In this document: positions 1 to 7,316 of the stretch, one piece after another
Layout of the letters: each line of letters begins with the position of its first letter
Position numbering within the stretch: position 1 is the stretch's first letter
NCBI GenBank assembly: GCA_003517945.1
Contig: DOZP01000088.1
Coordinates: forward strand, 4,104-13,693
Origin: Porphyromonadaceae bacterium
Lineage (GTDB): Bacteria > Bacteroidota > Bacteroidia > Bacteroidales > Tannerellaceae
DNA length: 9,590 bases
Direction of reading: 5' to 3'
Notes under the pieces: model-generated
The model's database searches: none
Told to the model about the DNA's origin: nothing
The model's input: only the letters and a program-made list of their open reading frames with translations
Made by a program: the position numbers and the translations under genes

Positions 1-3000
1 CGGTCCGAGAAATTCTTTGTCGTTATCATTATACACGGGCGTTCTTGTCCCGTTGGCATTTATGACATCATCGGCGGTATAGCTGTTTGCCACCTTCGGA
101 TCGCCCGGTACCTGTCCATGCCGTGCCGCTTCTTCCGCTTCACCCTTCTGCCAGATTCCGGTAACGCGGTAATTCCAGATTGTGCTGATCGGTTGCCCGA
201 TGAACCAACCATTCGTAATGTCATCACTTTCTTTTCTTCCGATCACATTGCCTTCTGCGTCCAGCACGTCTTCATATTCGTAATAAAGATGCTTTATCTC
301 GTTTTTGTTATATGAAAATCCGAATGTCGTATTCCATTGCAACGTTTTGTTATTAATATTAACCGTACTTAATGACAACTCAATCCCGCGGTTATTCACC
401 TCTCCCAGATTGGTTGTAATATTGGAAAATCCGGTAAATTCAGGCAAACGTTGGTTCATAATCATATCATGGGTATTCATGTTGTAATATTCGATGCTTC
501 CCGTAATACGGTCGTCGAGGAAACCAAAATCAAGCGCAAAATTCCATGACGACGTTTTCTCCCATTGCAGATTCGGATTGGCCATCCGTTGAACCATTAA
601 ATAACGGTATTGTTCCATCTCGCCGGATGGATTAATATATCCCTGCGTTCTACCTACTCCTGCATACAGATTAGCTAATGCCAGATAAGGGTTGTCCAGC
701 GAACGGTTTCCATTTTTACCATAAGATGCACGTAATTTACCGCTACTCATAATATGATCCCATTTGAAAAAATCCTCATTCGTAAATGCCCATGCGACCC
801 CTATCGACGGAAAAGTGGCATGCGGATTGGATGAACCGAAAGCCGAATATCCGTCTCTGCGGACAGATCCGGTAAGCATATAACGGTTATCGTATGAATA
901 AAACAAACGAGCCAGCAAGGCGTCCGCCGTTTCACGTGTATCTTCAGTCGAATAAGAGCTGTTTTCTTTCGTACCGTTCTGGGTATTATGGAAACCCAAC
1001 GCATCGGACGGCAGGATATTACGGGCTTCAATACGATCTTTCCAATACTGACGTTCTTCGGCTTCCTGTACAAGCGTAAGAACAACATGATGTTTTTGAG
1101 CAAAAGTATAATCCCAATTGATCGTATTGTTAAGCGACCAGTCAAAACGCTTGGCCTGTTCACGATTTACCCCACGCGTAGCAGGATCCGACCCCGGCAG
1201 GTCTGCAGACGTAAAATAGCGGTCGTAGAAGAACTGATAGCGCGGCGAAGCATTAAACGAATAAGTAATGCCAAAAGGCAAGGTTACCTTGGCTGTCAGG
1301 ATACTATTCAATGTTGTATAGCCTTTTTCCAATTCCAGGTATTGCCGCTGAAATTCGTAGTTATACCCCCGCTGGCTGTATTCGGAACTCAACGGATACT
1401 GGACAAAATTACCCTCCTCATCTTTGTAATCGGCATAAGGGCTGTTACGTAACTGGTAATCCAGATCTACATCAAGCGAACCGTCCGAACGATCCTGAAA
1501 ATTCACATTGGCGCCAACCTGAAGCCACTTGGTCACATTCGCGTCTATTTTCATATTGGCGCGCATCGACGTATATTCATCGCTGACCAGAGCGCCTTGA
1601 TTTTTCAGATAACCCATTGAAAAATAATAATTCACTTTTTCACCGGCGCCACTGATGCTGGCATTATAATCCTGATTGAAACCTGTCCGGTATGTAATAT
1701 CACCCCAGTCGACCGTTCTGCCGGCAAGCAAATTCGCAAGCGCATTTCCCTGAAAACCGAGTCGTTTGGCCCAGATACTCAGATCCGACTCTCCGCTTTC
1801 GTTAGTAGTATAACCCCGCCATGCATCAAGCGAAACGCCGGACAATTGCTCGGGCCGTGTATAATAACCGGGCTGATTGGCATAGACTCCGGTCTGATAG
1901 GCTTCATAGGCGCCGGTTTCCTTATTCACGCCATAGGTATTCTTTTCATACCAATCCTGACGATGCTGCAAATACGCTCCCGGACTAAACCTTTTCCGGT
2001 AATTACTCGCCTGCGTCCATCCGGCATTCGTACTGACATTAATAACAGGTTTACCCTGTTTCCCTTTTTTTGTAGTAATGATGATAACGCCGTTTGCAGC
2101 TTTGGCTCCGTAAACGGCTGCTGCCGAAGCATCCTTCAACACATCTATCTGACCGATATCATCCGGATTGATTTCCGAGAGTTCACCATAGAACATCATT
2201 CCATCAAGAATCAGCAACGGATTGTTATGACTGCCTTCGGTATACACCGAACGCTGTCCGCGTACCTGCATGGTTCCGCCCCCTTTAGCCGAAGCATCGT
2301 AACCAACCTGCAAGCCCGGCGTACCCCTCAGGATATCCTGAACGGTTTTAGGATTTTCGTTAGCTATATTTTCGGGACGAATCTGAATAACCGAACCGGT
2401 CAGGTCTTTTTTTCGCATCGTACCATAACCGATCACCACCACTTCATCCAAACTCTGCGTATCTTCTTTCATGACAATATGCAGGCTTGTTTTATTGGCT
2501 GTACTTACCGTTTGCGTCGTATAGCCGATGTACGATACCTGAATTTCCGCATTCTGCGGCACTTCAATTGTAAATTCGCCGTTCATGTCAGAAATCACCC
2601 CATTTGTCGTACCCGGAACAGTTATCGTCGCACCAATAACGGGATCGCCCAACTCATCCACAATAACACCTGCGACCTTCTTATTGCCTTGTAAAGATTC
2701 ATGAATTGCAAACTCTTTCTTGCTCAGAATAATCTGCCTGTCTTCCACCTTGTAGATAACATCGGTTGAAGCAAACAACCCGTCTAAAACCGTTTCCACC
2801 GGCTGGGATTTCACATTTACGTTAACTTTACGGTCTACGTTTACTAATTTACTATTGTACAGGAAGTAAAATTCCGATTCTTCTTCAATCGTATTCAATA
2901 CTTCCTCTACGGTAGCATTACGCATGTCAAGACTCACTCTGGCAGATTGCGAATAAAGATTACCCGCTCCGGCCTGAATAATAAATACAAATAATAAAAT

Positions 3001-3084
3001 TACGGTTATACGCATAAAAATCGGTATTTTAAAAATCAAATCGCAATACGATTTGAAATCTTTGTTGTATTGTAAATTCTTCAT
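1..3084 (-). CDS. SusC/RagA-family TonB-linked outer-membrane transporter with N-terminal STN domain (3' end missing)
   Basis: My reading of this strand gives 1028 uninterrupted codons from the ATG at 3084 to the window edge, with no stop, so the C-terminus lies outside. Order of parts: short N-terminal extension; hydrophobic signal segment around residues 25-40 ending near NLYSQ; STN (secretin/TonB N-terminal) domain about 48-123; carboxypeptidase-D-like beta-sandwich about 136-206, with GATITVPGT; TonB-box-like SLDEVVVIGYGT at 211-222; plug about 223-340, with the family signature LILDGMMFYG and DVLKDASAAAVYGAKAANGV; then beta-barrel to the end. Family members with STN usually run about 1100-1150 residues, so roughly 100 are missing. 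Such proteins import oligosaccharides or other large ligands with a SusD lipoprotein, using TonB energy. The STN domain and the sigma/FecR pair just upstream indicate a signalling transducer. A second ATG at codon 24, directly before the signal segment, is an alternative start. The ligand is unknown. Confidence 0.95.
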   Translation of the reverse strand, partial: MKNLQYNKDFKSYCDLIFKIPIFMRITVILLFVFIIQAGAGNLYSQSARVSLDMRNATVEEVLNTIEEESEFYFLYNSKLVNVDRKVNVNVKSQPVETVLDGLFASTDVIYKVEDRQIILSKKEFAIHESLQGNKKVAGVIVDELGDPVIGATITVPGTTNGVISDMNGEFTIEVPQNAEIQVSYIGYTTQTVSTANKTSLHIVMKEDTQSLDEVVVIGYGTMRKKDLTGSVIQIRPENIANENPKTVQDILRGTPGLQVGYDASAKGGGTMQVRGQRSVYTEGSHNNPLLILDGMMFYGELSEINPDDIGQIDVLKDASAAAVYGAKAANGVIIITTKKGKQGKPVINVSTNAGWTQASNYRKRFSPGAYLQHRQDWYEKNTYGVNKETGAYEAYQTGVYANQPGYYTRPEQLSGVSLDAWRGYTTNESGESDLSIWAKRLGFQGNALANLLAGRTVDWGDITYRTGFNQDYNASISGAGEKVNYYFSMGYLKNQGALVSDEYTSMRANMKIDANVTKWLQVGANVNFQDRSDGSLDVDLDYQLRNSPYADYKDEEGNFVQYPLSSEYSQRGYNYEFQRQYLELEKGYTTLNSILTAKVTLPFGITYSFNASPRYQFFYDRYFTSADLPGSDPATRGVNREQAKRFDWSLNNTINWDYTFAQKHHVVLTLVQEAEERQYWKDRIEARNILPSDALGFHNTQNGTKENSSYSTEDTRETADALLARLFYSYDNRYMLTGSVRRDGYSAFGSSNPHATFPSIGVAWAFTNEDFFKWDHIMSSGKLRASYGKNGNRSLDNPYLALANLYAGVGRTQGYINPSGEMEQYRYLMVQRMANPNLQWEKTSSWNFALDFGFLDDRITGSIEYYNMNTHDMIMNQRLPEFTGFSNITTNLGEVNNRGIELSLSTVNINNKTLQWNTTFGFSYNKNEIKHLYYEYEDVLDAEGNVIGRKESDDITNGWFIGQPISTIWNYRVTGIWQKGEAEEAARHGQVPGDPKVANSYTADDVINANGTRTPVYNDNDKEFLGP

Positions 3085-3091
3085 ATATTTA
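3061..3091 (+). promoter_or_regulatory. Candidate plus-strand housekeeping promoter overlapping the susC start codon
   Basis: TTTG at 3061-3064 is followed after 19 bases by TATATTTA at 3084-3091. The Bacteroides primary-sigma consensus is TTTG, about 19-21 bases, then TAnnTTTG, so the first element is perfect and the second matches 7 of 8. It points away from susC into the fecR-susC gap, where no plus-strand gene exists, and predicts a transcript starting near 3095. AT-rich DNA produces such matches by chance, so this rests mainly on the terminator-like hairpins downstream. Confidence 0.33.
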
Positions 3092-3133
3092 CACTATCAA
3101 ATTTAATTAGGTTTATAATAAGCTTAATTGATT

Positions 3134-3177
3134 CATTACCATTCGTCAGGTGAGATTTTCGGACTGGTAATGTTTTT
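3134..3177 (+). terminator. Hairpin with T-run in the susC leader region, plus-strand polarity
   Basis: CATTACCA (3134-3141) pairs perfectly with TGGTAATG (3165-3172). Inside it, TTCG (3142-3145) can pair with CGGA (3160-3163) across a one-base bulge and one G-U pair, leaving a 14-base loop. TTTTT follows at 3173-3177 on the plus strand. No T-run follows on the minus strand. The large loop makes it a weaker terminator than the hairpin at 3184-3217. It may instead be a structured part of the susC leader or of an antisense RNA. Confidence 0.35.
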
Positions 3178-3183
3178 AGTATC

Positions 3184-3217
3184 AACGGGGAAATGTTACT
3201 TGCATTTTCCCGTTTTT
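3184..3217 (+). terminator. Intrinsic terminator-like hairpin, plus-strand polarity
   Basis: AACGGGGAAATG (3184-3195) pairs with CATTTTCCCGTT (3203-3214) around a 7-base loop: 12 pairs, one of them G-U, with T-run 3213-3217. In minus-strand RNA the G-U position becomes an A-C mismatch and no U-run follows the stem. The element therefore looks built to end plus-strand transcription rather than the fecR message. It could also act as a stem in the 5' part of the susC leader. Confidence 0.55.
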
Positions 3218-3282
3218 GTGTCTCATGATATATTTTTCATAGGCTGCCCGGTTTTAAGTTAAACATCAAAAATTCATCACTT

Positions 3283-4308
3283 TTATTTCATACTTATAAT
3301 TACTGTTTTTTTGGTATAAGTATAATCTTCCGATCGTTCCGGATATATGATTTTACATTGTATAGGAGCCGATTTCTCCAACAGGTACAATATTTCTTCC
3401 AGTGTCTCGGTTGTAAACGTTGCGGAATACGCATAATCATACAATTCTTCTCTTTCCAAATGTATATCAACATTGAAGTGACGGGCCAAACGACGTGTTA
3501 TTTCCGCCATACCTGCTCTACGGAAAATCATCTTCCCGTCCTTCCAGGAAGTTTTAACGGCAAGATTCACATCCGCGACTTCAAGTGTATCTTTATTTCT
3601 ATCATATAAAACCTGTTGTTTCTCAGACAAATGTATAACATCAGACTTTCTGTTTCCAACAGATTTATTGACTGCTATATTTCCGGAAACCAGGGTTGCT
3701 TCGACCACCGGATCTTCTTCATACGCATATACATTAAATTCCGTACCGTAAGCGCTTATCATCAGACTGTCGTATGTCAGTACGTTAAAACAATTTGCCT
3801 TATCCGCTTCCACTTTAAAATAAGCCTCGCCCGAAAGCAATACATTGCGCGTATCACCTGTAAAATACTGCGGATAGGATAATTTCGATCCGGAATTAAG
3901 CCAGACTTCCGTTCCGTCGGGCAGTGTCACTTTTGTAACAAGGCCATTCGCCGAAACCAATTCGATCTGTTCAACCGGAATGGTATCGCTATTTTGTATC
4001 CTGTACAGAATGACAGTTGTTATAACCAATGGAAGCATCAATACGGCAGCCATGTTACGAGCAAAACGGCTACACTTCTTTCGATACTTATCTACAGTGA
4101 TTTTTTTTGATAATTCTTTCCAGTTTTTTACCGGATCAACCTGCCTGTGGAGTTTCAATTCCGATGAGGATTCCCAAATCAAACGAATATCTTTCAGCTC
4201 CTGCTGCAATCCGGCCGACTTGTCCAGCCGAGCTTCAAAAGACCTCCGCTCATCTGCAGATAGCGTATTTTCCAGGTAATCTATAATATATTGAGTAGTA
4301 TATTCCAC
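3283..4308 (-). CDS. FecR-family anti-sigma factor (inner-membrane, DUF4974-type C-terminus)
   Basis: The 341-residue protein should hold the ECF sigma factor encoded just upstream and release it on a signal from the SusC-type transporter encoded downstream. A cytoplasmic N-terminal part (1-85) starts with an ASD-like helix region (YIIDYLENTLSADE). A single membrane segment lies at about 86-103. A periplasmic FecR domain spans about 112-212, with the family-typical LPDGTEVWLNSGSKLSYP, LSGEAYFKV and YGTEFNVYAY stretches. The C-terminal DUF4974-like region, about 257-325, has the typical GKMIFRRAGMAEITRRLARH and is the likely contact for the transporter's STN domain. The start is GTG at 4308: an in-frame TAA lies only four codons upstream, and no ATG is available between them. 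The gap to the sigma gene is 71 bases, and co-transcription is likely. The length is normal for the family and no damage is seen. Confidence 0.94.
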   Translation of the reverse strand: MEYTTQYIIDYLENTLSADERRSFEARLDKSAGLQQELKDIRLIWESSSELKLHRQVDPVKNWKELSKKITVDKYRKKCSRFARNMAAVLMLPLVITTVILYRIQNSDTIPVEQIELVSANGLVTKVTLPDGTEVWLNSGSKLSYPQYFTGDTRNVLLSGEAYFKVEADKANCFNVLTYDSLMISAYGTEFNVYAYEEDPVVEATLVSGNIAVNKSVGNRKSDVIHLSEKQQVLYDRNKDTLEVADVNLAVKTSWKDGKMIFRRAGMAEITRRLARHFNVDIHLEREELYDYAYSATFTTETLEEILYLLEKSAPIQCKIIYPERSEDYTYTKKTVIISMK

Positions 4309-4323
4309 GATTCCGCAGCTTTA

Positions 4324-4348
4324 TTTTTGTACAATAGACGTACAAAAA
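4324..4348. repeat. Perfect 9-base inverted repeat between the sigma and anti-sigma genes
   Basis: TTTTTGTAC (4324-4332) and GTACAAAAA (4340-4348) are exact reverse complements separated by seven bases. The repeat ends 15 bases before the GTG start of the anti-sigma gene. In minus-strand RNA it would form a hairpin without a following U-run, so it does not look like a terminator. It could tune translation or RNA stability of fecR relative to the sigma gene, or be a DNA-binding site. The stem is AT-rich, so a chance origin is possible. Confidence 0.5.
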
Positions 4349-4379
4349 CAAATATACCCTACGAAAAAATACATTTTTT

Positions 4380-4952
4380 TTACAAAAAGAGTAGAAAAAG
4401 CGGAAGGAAGTCTTTCAAATCGATACGAAGTTGTTTCAATGCCTTTGTCATATACGACTCAACCGTCTTAACCGAAATATGCTGTTCCGAAGCTATTTGG
4501 CTATATGTTTTTCCTTCAAAACGGTTCTGTTCAAATACAAAACGAATATTTTCCGGTAGATGCGAAAGAGCTTCATACAACATATTCTCAAGTTCTACGG
4601 TGGAATATACATCCCCTGTGATAGATACGGACACATTCAATTGTTCAAACTGTTGCCATGCCATTTCCGCGTTTTTCTTACGTAAATAATCAACACAACA
4701 GTTTCTGACACTTGTTACCAGGAAATTTCTGCCGGAAGTAGTTATTTCCAGATTTTTGCGGTTTTTCCATATTTTAAAAAAAGTATCCTGTACAACATCT
4801 TCACACGTCTCCCAACTGTCGATATACCGGTGAGCAAAAACACAAAGAGAAGGAAAAAAATCAAGAAATAAAGAACGGAAAGCGCTTTCGTCATCTTTCA
4901 ACGCTACTTTCCATAAAAGCTGATCTATTTCACTTCTGTTTTCATTTTTCAT
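4380..4952 (-). CDS. ECF-subfamily RNA polymerase sigma factor (Bacteroidales type)
   Basis: This 190-residue protein should direct RNA polymerase to the susC operon once freed from the FecR-like protein encoded next. Sigma region 2 lies at about 23-93, with AFRSLFLDFFPSLCVFAHRY, the EDVVQDTFFKIWKN motif that contacts core polymerase and -10 DNA, and FLVTSVRNCCVDYLRKK. A linker follows, then region 4 at about 122-176, with LPENIRFVF and a helix-turn-helix (GKTYSQIASEQHISVKTVESYMTKALKQLR) read at 147-176. As in many Bacteroidales ECF factors, the C-terminus is a short hydrophobic tail (LPLFLLFL). The ATG at 4952 is the only plausible start, because the next Met is inside the protein. It has no clear ribosome binding site and sits four bases after a TAACTTTG box. 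It is probably the first gene of a sigma-fecR transcript, since a strong terminator separates it from mutB. Confidence 0.94.
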   Translation of the reverse strand: MKNENRSEIDQLLWKVALKDDESAFRSLFLDFFPSLCVFAHRYIDSWETCEDVVQDTFFKIWKNRKNLEITTSGRNFLVTSVRNCCVDYLRKKNAEMAWQQFEQLNVSVSITGDVYSTVELENMLYEALSHLPENIRFVFEQNRFEGKTYSQIASEQHISVKTVESYMTKALKQLRIDLKDFLPLFLLFL

Positions 4953-4956
4953 ATCG

Positions 4957-4964
4957 CAAAGTTA
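4957..4964 (-). promoter_or_regulatory. TAACTTTG box abutting the sigma-factor start codon
   Basis: On the minus strand TAACTTTG matches the Bacteroides -7 consensus TAnnTTTG exactly and ends four bases before the ATG of the sigma gene. No TTTG is found at the expected -33 spacing. If used, transcription would begin at or next to the ATG and give an essentially leaderless message. A chance match is the main alternative. Confidence 0.2.
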
Positions 4965-5045
4965 AAAAAGAATTTATAACTCTCTCATTATTTCAATCAT
5001 AATTATCTCCCCTGCATATTATTCCTGATGATTAGCTTTTATATT

Positions 5046-5078
5046 CAAATTAGATACGAATTAAACAATCTGTGCAAA
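5046..5078 (-). promoter_or_regulatory. Alternative weak promoter candidate for the sigma-fecR operon
   Basis: On the minus strand TTTG (5075-5078) is followed after 21 bases by CTAATTTG (5046-5053). This fits the Bacteroides TTTG / TAnnTTTG layout with 6 of 8 matches in the -7 element. It would start RNA near 5039, leaving a leader of about 85 bases before the sigma ATG. It lies just past the mutB terminator, where a promoter for the next operon is expected. Confidence 0.25.
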
Positions 5079-5085
5079 TAAATCA

Positions 5086-5125
5086 AAAAAGCGACTATCA
5101 CCGGGGTACGGGATAGTCGCTTTTT
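5086..5125 (-). terminator. Rho-independent terminator of the mutAB operon
   Basis: The arms 5086-5099 and 5112-5125 are perfect 14-base reverse complements (GCGACTATC core plus flanking A/T run) around a 12-base GC-rich loop. Inside the loop CCG and CGG (5101-5103 and 5109-5111) can pair further. On the minus strand the stem begins 21 bases after the mutB stop and is followed by a U-run. The plus strand also has a T-run, so it can work in both directions. It separates mutAB from the sigma/fecR/susC genes. Confidence 0.88.
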
Positions 5126-5146
5126 CATTTGTTATGTGAACAATTT

Positions 5147-7294
5147 TTATTCCGTCAACAAAACTTCAAGAATTTGGCAAGCGGCTTTGGCTACGGATGT
5201 TCCCGGGCCATATATAGCAGCTACGCCGGCCTTATACAAGAAATCATAGTCCTGCGCAGGGATAACACCTCCCGCTATTACCAGGATATCGGGACGCCCC
5301 AGTTTTTTCAATTCCTCAATAACCTGAGGTACTAATGTTTTATGACCGGCTGCCAGCGATGAAACGCCTAACACATGCACATCATTTTCTACAGCCTGAC
5401 GGGCGGCTTCTTCCGGGGTCTGGAACAAAGGCCCCATATCCACGTCAAATCCGCAATCGGCATATCCCGTAGCTACCACCTTAGCGCCACGATCGTGTCC
5501 ATCCTGTCCCATCTTTGCAATCATGATACGAGGCTGACGACCTTCTTTCTTTGCAAACTCTTCAGCTAACGCGCAAGCTTTCCTGAAGTCACTGTCATTT
5601 TTTGTTTCTGATGAATACACGCCCGATATTGTTCTGATTATTGCTTTATAACGTCCTGCAATGGTCTCGCAGGCATCTGATATTTCTCCCAGCGAAGCGC
5701 GAAGCCCGGCTGCCTTGACAGCCAAGTCAAGCAAGTTTCCTTCCTTTGTCCTGACACACTCCGTAATGTCAGCCAGCGCTTTTTGCACGGCCGCTTCGTC
5801 ACGGTTTTCACGCAATTCTTTCAAACGGGCAATCTGCTGTTCACGAACAGCCGTATTATCAATTTCAAGAATATCAATCGGGTCTTCTTTTTCCAAACGA
5901 TATTTATTTACGCCAACGATCGTCTGAACGCCGGAATCAATACGCGCCTGCGTACGTGCGGCAGCCTCTTCGATACGCATTTTCGGAAGGCCTGTCTCAA
6001 TAGCTTTCGCCATTCCCCCCATGCTTTCTATCTCCTGTATCAAGGCCCATCCTTTATGTACCAGTTCGTTTGTAAGCGCTTCGACATAATAGGAACCGGC
6101 CCACGGATCGATTTCTTTGCATATTTGCGTTTCCTCCTGAATATATATCTGCGTATTACGCGCGATACGGGCGGAAAAATCCGTCGGCAACGCAATAGCT
6201 TCGTCTAACGCATTGGTATGTAGCGATTGTGTATGTCCTAAAGTAGCCGCCATGGCTTCGATACAGGTCCGACCCACATTGTTGAACGGATCCTGCTCCG
6301 TCAGTGACCAACCGGATGTCTGGCTATGCGTACGCAGCGCCAGTGATTTGGGATTTTTAGCGCCGAAACTCTTCACGATCTTCGCCCACAACATACGCGC
6401 CGCACGCATTTTGGCAATCTCCATGAAATGATTCATACCGATCGCCCAGAAGAATGAAAGACGCGGCGCAAAAGCATCTACGTCAATGCCGGCATTGATA
6501 CCCGCACGCAGATACTCCATACCGTCGGAAAGCGTATAAGCCATTTCAATATCCGCCGTAGCGCCTGCTTCCTGCATGTGGTATCCGGAAATAGAAATAG
6601 AGTTGAATTTAGGCATCTTTTGCGATGTATATTCAAAAATATCCGCAATGATCTTCATGGAAAATTCAGGCGGATAAATATACGTATTACGTACCATAAA
6701 TTCTTTCAGGATATCGTTTTGAATCGTTCCCGCCATTTCTTCCAACTTAGCGCCCTGTTCCAGTCCGGCATTGATATAAAATGCAAGCACCGGAAGAACG
6801 GCGCCGTTCATTGTCATGGAAACAGACATTTTACTCAAAGGAATCCCATCGAAAAGCACTTTCATATCTTCCAGCGAACAGATAGAAACGCCTGCTTTTC
6901 CCACATCACCTACCACACGGGGATTATCCGCATTGTACCCCCGGTGTGTCGGAAGGTCGAACGCGACGGAAAGACCTTTCTGGCCGGAAGCCAGGTTACG
7001 ACGGTAAAAAGCATTCGATTCTTCTGCTGTGGAAAATCCTGCGTACTGACGTATGGTCCACGGACGCGTAACATACATACCACTGTAAGGGCCGCGCAAA
7101 TAAGGCGGAAGGCCTGCCGCATAATGCAGATGCTCCATTCCATTCAGATCATCCTTTGTATATACAGACTTTACCTGAATCTGCTCAGGTGTATTCCAAT
7201 CGGCTTCAATGCCCTTCGATTTGACCCATTCCGCCGCATTAACCGCAGCAAAACCGGCCTTTTTAATATCTATATTTTTAAAATCAGGTTTCAT
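5147..7294 (-). CDS. mutB: Methylmalonyl-CoA mutase, large (catalytic, cobalamin-binding) subunit
   Basis: This subunit interconverts succinyl-CoA and (R)-methylmalonyl-CoA with adenosylcobalamin, a cytoplasmic step on the succinate-to-propionate route. From ATG 7294 it has 715 residues, close to the 728 of the Propionibacterium enzyme, which it matches strongly throughout. The N-terminal TIM barrel (about 30-560) carries [20 protein letters not shown], with Tyr84 equivalent to the catalytic Tyr89 of that enzyme; [22 protein letters not shown] with Arg202; and [20 protein letters not shown] with Tyr238 and His239. The C-terminal B12 domain (about 588-713) has the complete DGHDRG motif (598-603, cobalt-ligand His600), SSL (645-647) and AGGVIP. 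The ATG at 7294 is preferred over an in-frame TTG at 7327, which overlaps mutA and precedes eleven residues unlike the family. The gene lies 22 bases after mutA and ends at a strong terminator. All key residues checked are present. Confidence 0.98.
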   Translation of the reverse strand: MKPDFKNIDIKKAGFAAVNAAEWVKSKGIEADWNTPEQIQVKSVYTKDDLNGMEHLHYAAGLPPYLRGPYSGMYVTRPWTIRQYAGFSTAEESNAFYRRNLASGQKGLSVAFDLPTHRGYNADNPRVVGDVGKAGVSICSLEDMKVLFDGIPLSKMSVSMTMNGAVLPVLAFYINAGLEQGAKLEEMAGTIQNDILKEFMVRNTYIYPPEFSMKIIADIFEYTSQKMPKFNSISISGYHMQEAGATADIEMAYTLSDGMEYLRAGINAGIDVDAFAPRLSFFWAIGMNHFMEIAKMRAARMLWAKIVKSFGAKNPKSLALRTHSQTSGWSLTEQDPFNNVGRTCIEAMAATLGHTQSLHTNALDEAIALPTDFSARIARNTQIYIQEETQICKEIDPWAGSYYVEALTNELVHKGWALIQEIESMGGMAKAIETGLPKMRIEEAAARTQARIDSGVQTIVGVNKYRLEKEDPIDILEIDNTAVREQQIARLKELRENRDEAAVQKALADITECVRTKEGNLLDLAVKAAGLRASLGEISDACETIAGRYKAIIRTISGVYSSETKNDSDFRKACALAEEFAKKEGRQPRIMIAKMGQDGHDRGAKVVATGYADCGFDVDMGPLFQTPEEAARQAVENDVHVLGVSSLAAGHKTLVPQVIEELKKLGRPDILVIAGGVIPAQDYDFLYKAGVAAIYGPGTSVAKAACQILEVLLTE

Positions 7295-7316
7295 GTTTAC
7301 AATTTTTAAAGTCTGT

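Larger units (their letters stand above)
3095..3217 (+). ncRNA. Candidate cis-antisense small RNA opposing the susC leader
   Basis: This is inferred from a promoter-like pair at 3061-3091 and two hairpins with T-runs at 3134-3177 and 3184-3217, all oriented on the plus strand in a gap with no plus-strand gene. The RNA would be about 83 or 123 nucleotides, depending on which hairpin ends it, and fully complementary to the untranslated leader of the susC messenger, stopping just short of its start codon. Antisense RNAs at this position, such as DonS of Bacteroides fragilis, are known to repress polysaccharide-utilization operons controlled by a sigma/anti-sigma pair. No primary-sequence similarity to DonS was tested. 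The 5' end is a guess from promoter spacing. Confidence 0.35.

Noticed and set aside
801..1163. A 120-codon minus-strand open frame inside susC in another phase.
   Set aside because: The main susC frame is uninterrupted through this stretch and carries beta-barrel sequence. The alternate frame is Arg/Leu/Ile-rich without domain features, and no frameshift is needed.
1846..2694. A 282-codon plus-strand open frame opposite susC.
   Set aside because: It is the antisense shadow of a well-supported SusC coding frame that includes the TonB-box and plug signature. The plus-strand translation shows no recognisable domain.
3098..3105. Minus-strand TAAATTTG as the susC promoter.
   Set aside because: It would leave an untranslated leader of only a few bases and has no TTTG at -33. 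A sigma-FecR-controlled susC is also expected to use an ECF-type promoter. It is kept only as a side note in the start-codon finding.
4309..4379. Separate promoter for fecR based on TATATTTG at 4349-4356.
   Set aside because: The nearest upstream TTTG is 26 bases away, too far for the usual 19-21 spacing. The short gap makes co-transcription with the sigma gene the simpler view.
6578..7309. A 243-codon plus-strand open frame opposite mutB.
   Set aside because: It lies wholly over the highly conserved mutB catalytic domain in antisense. Its translation is rich in His, Arg, Ile and Phe, as expected for a mirror frame.
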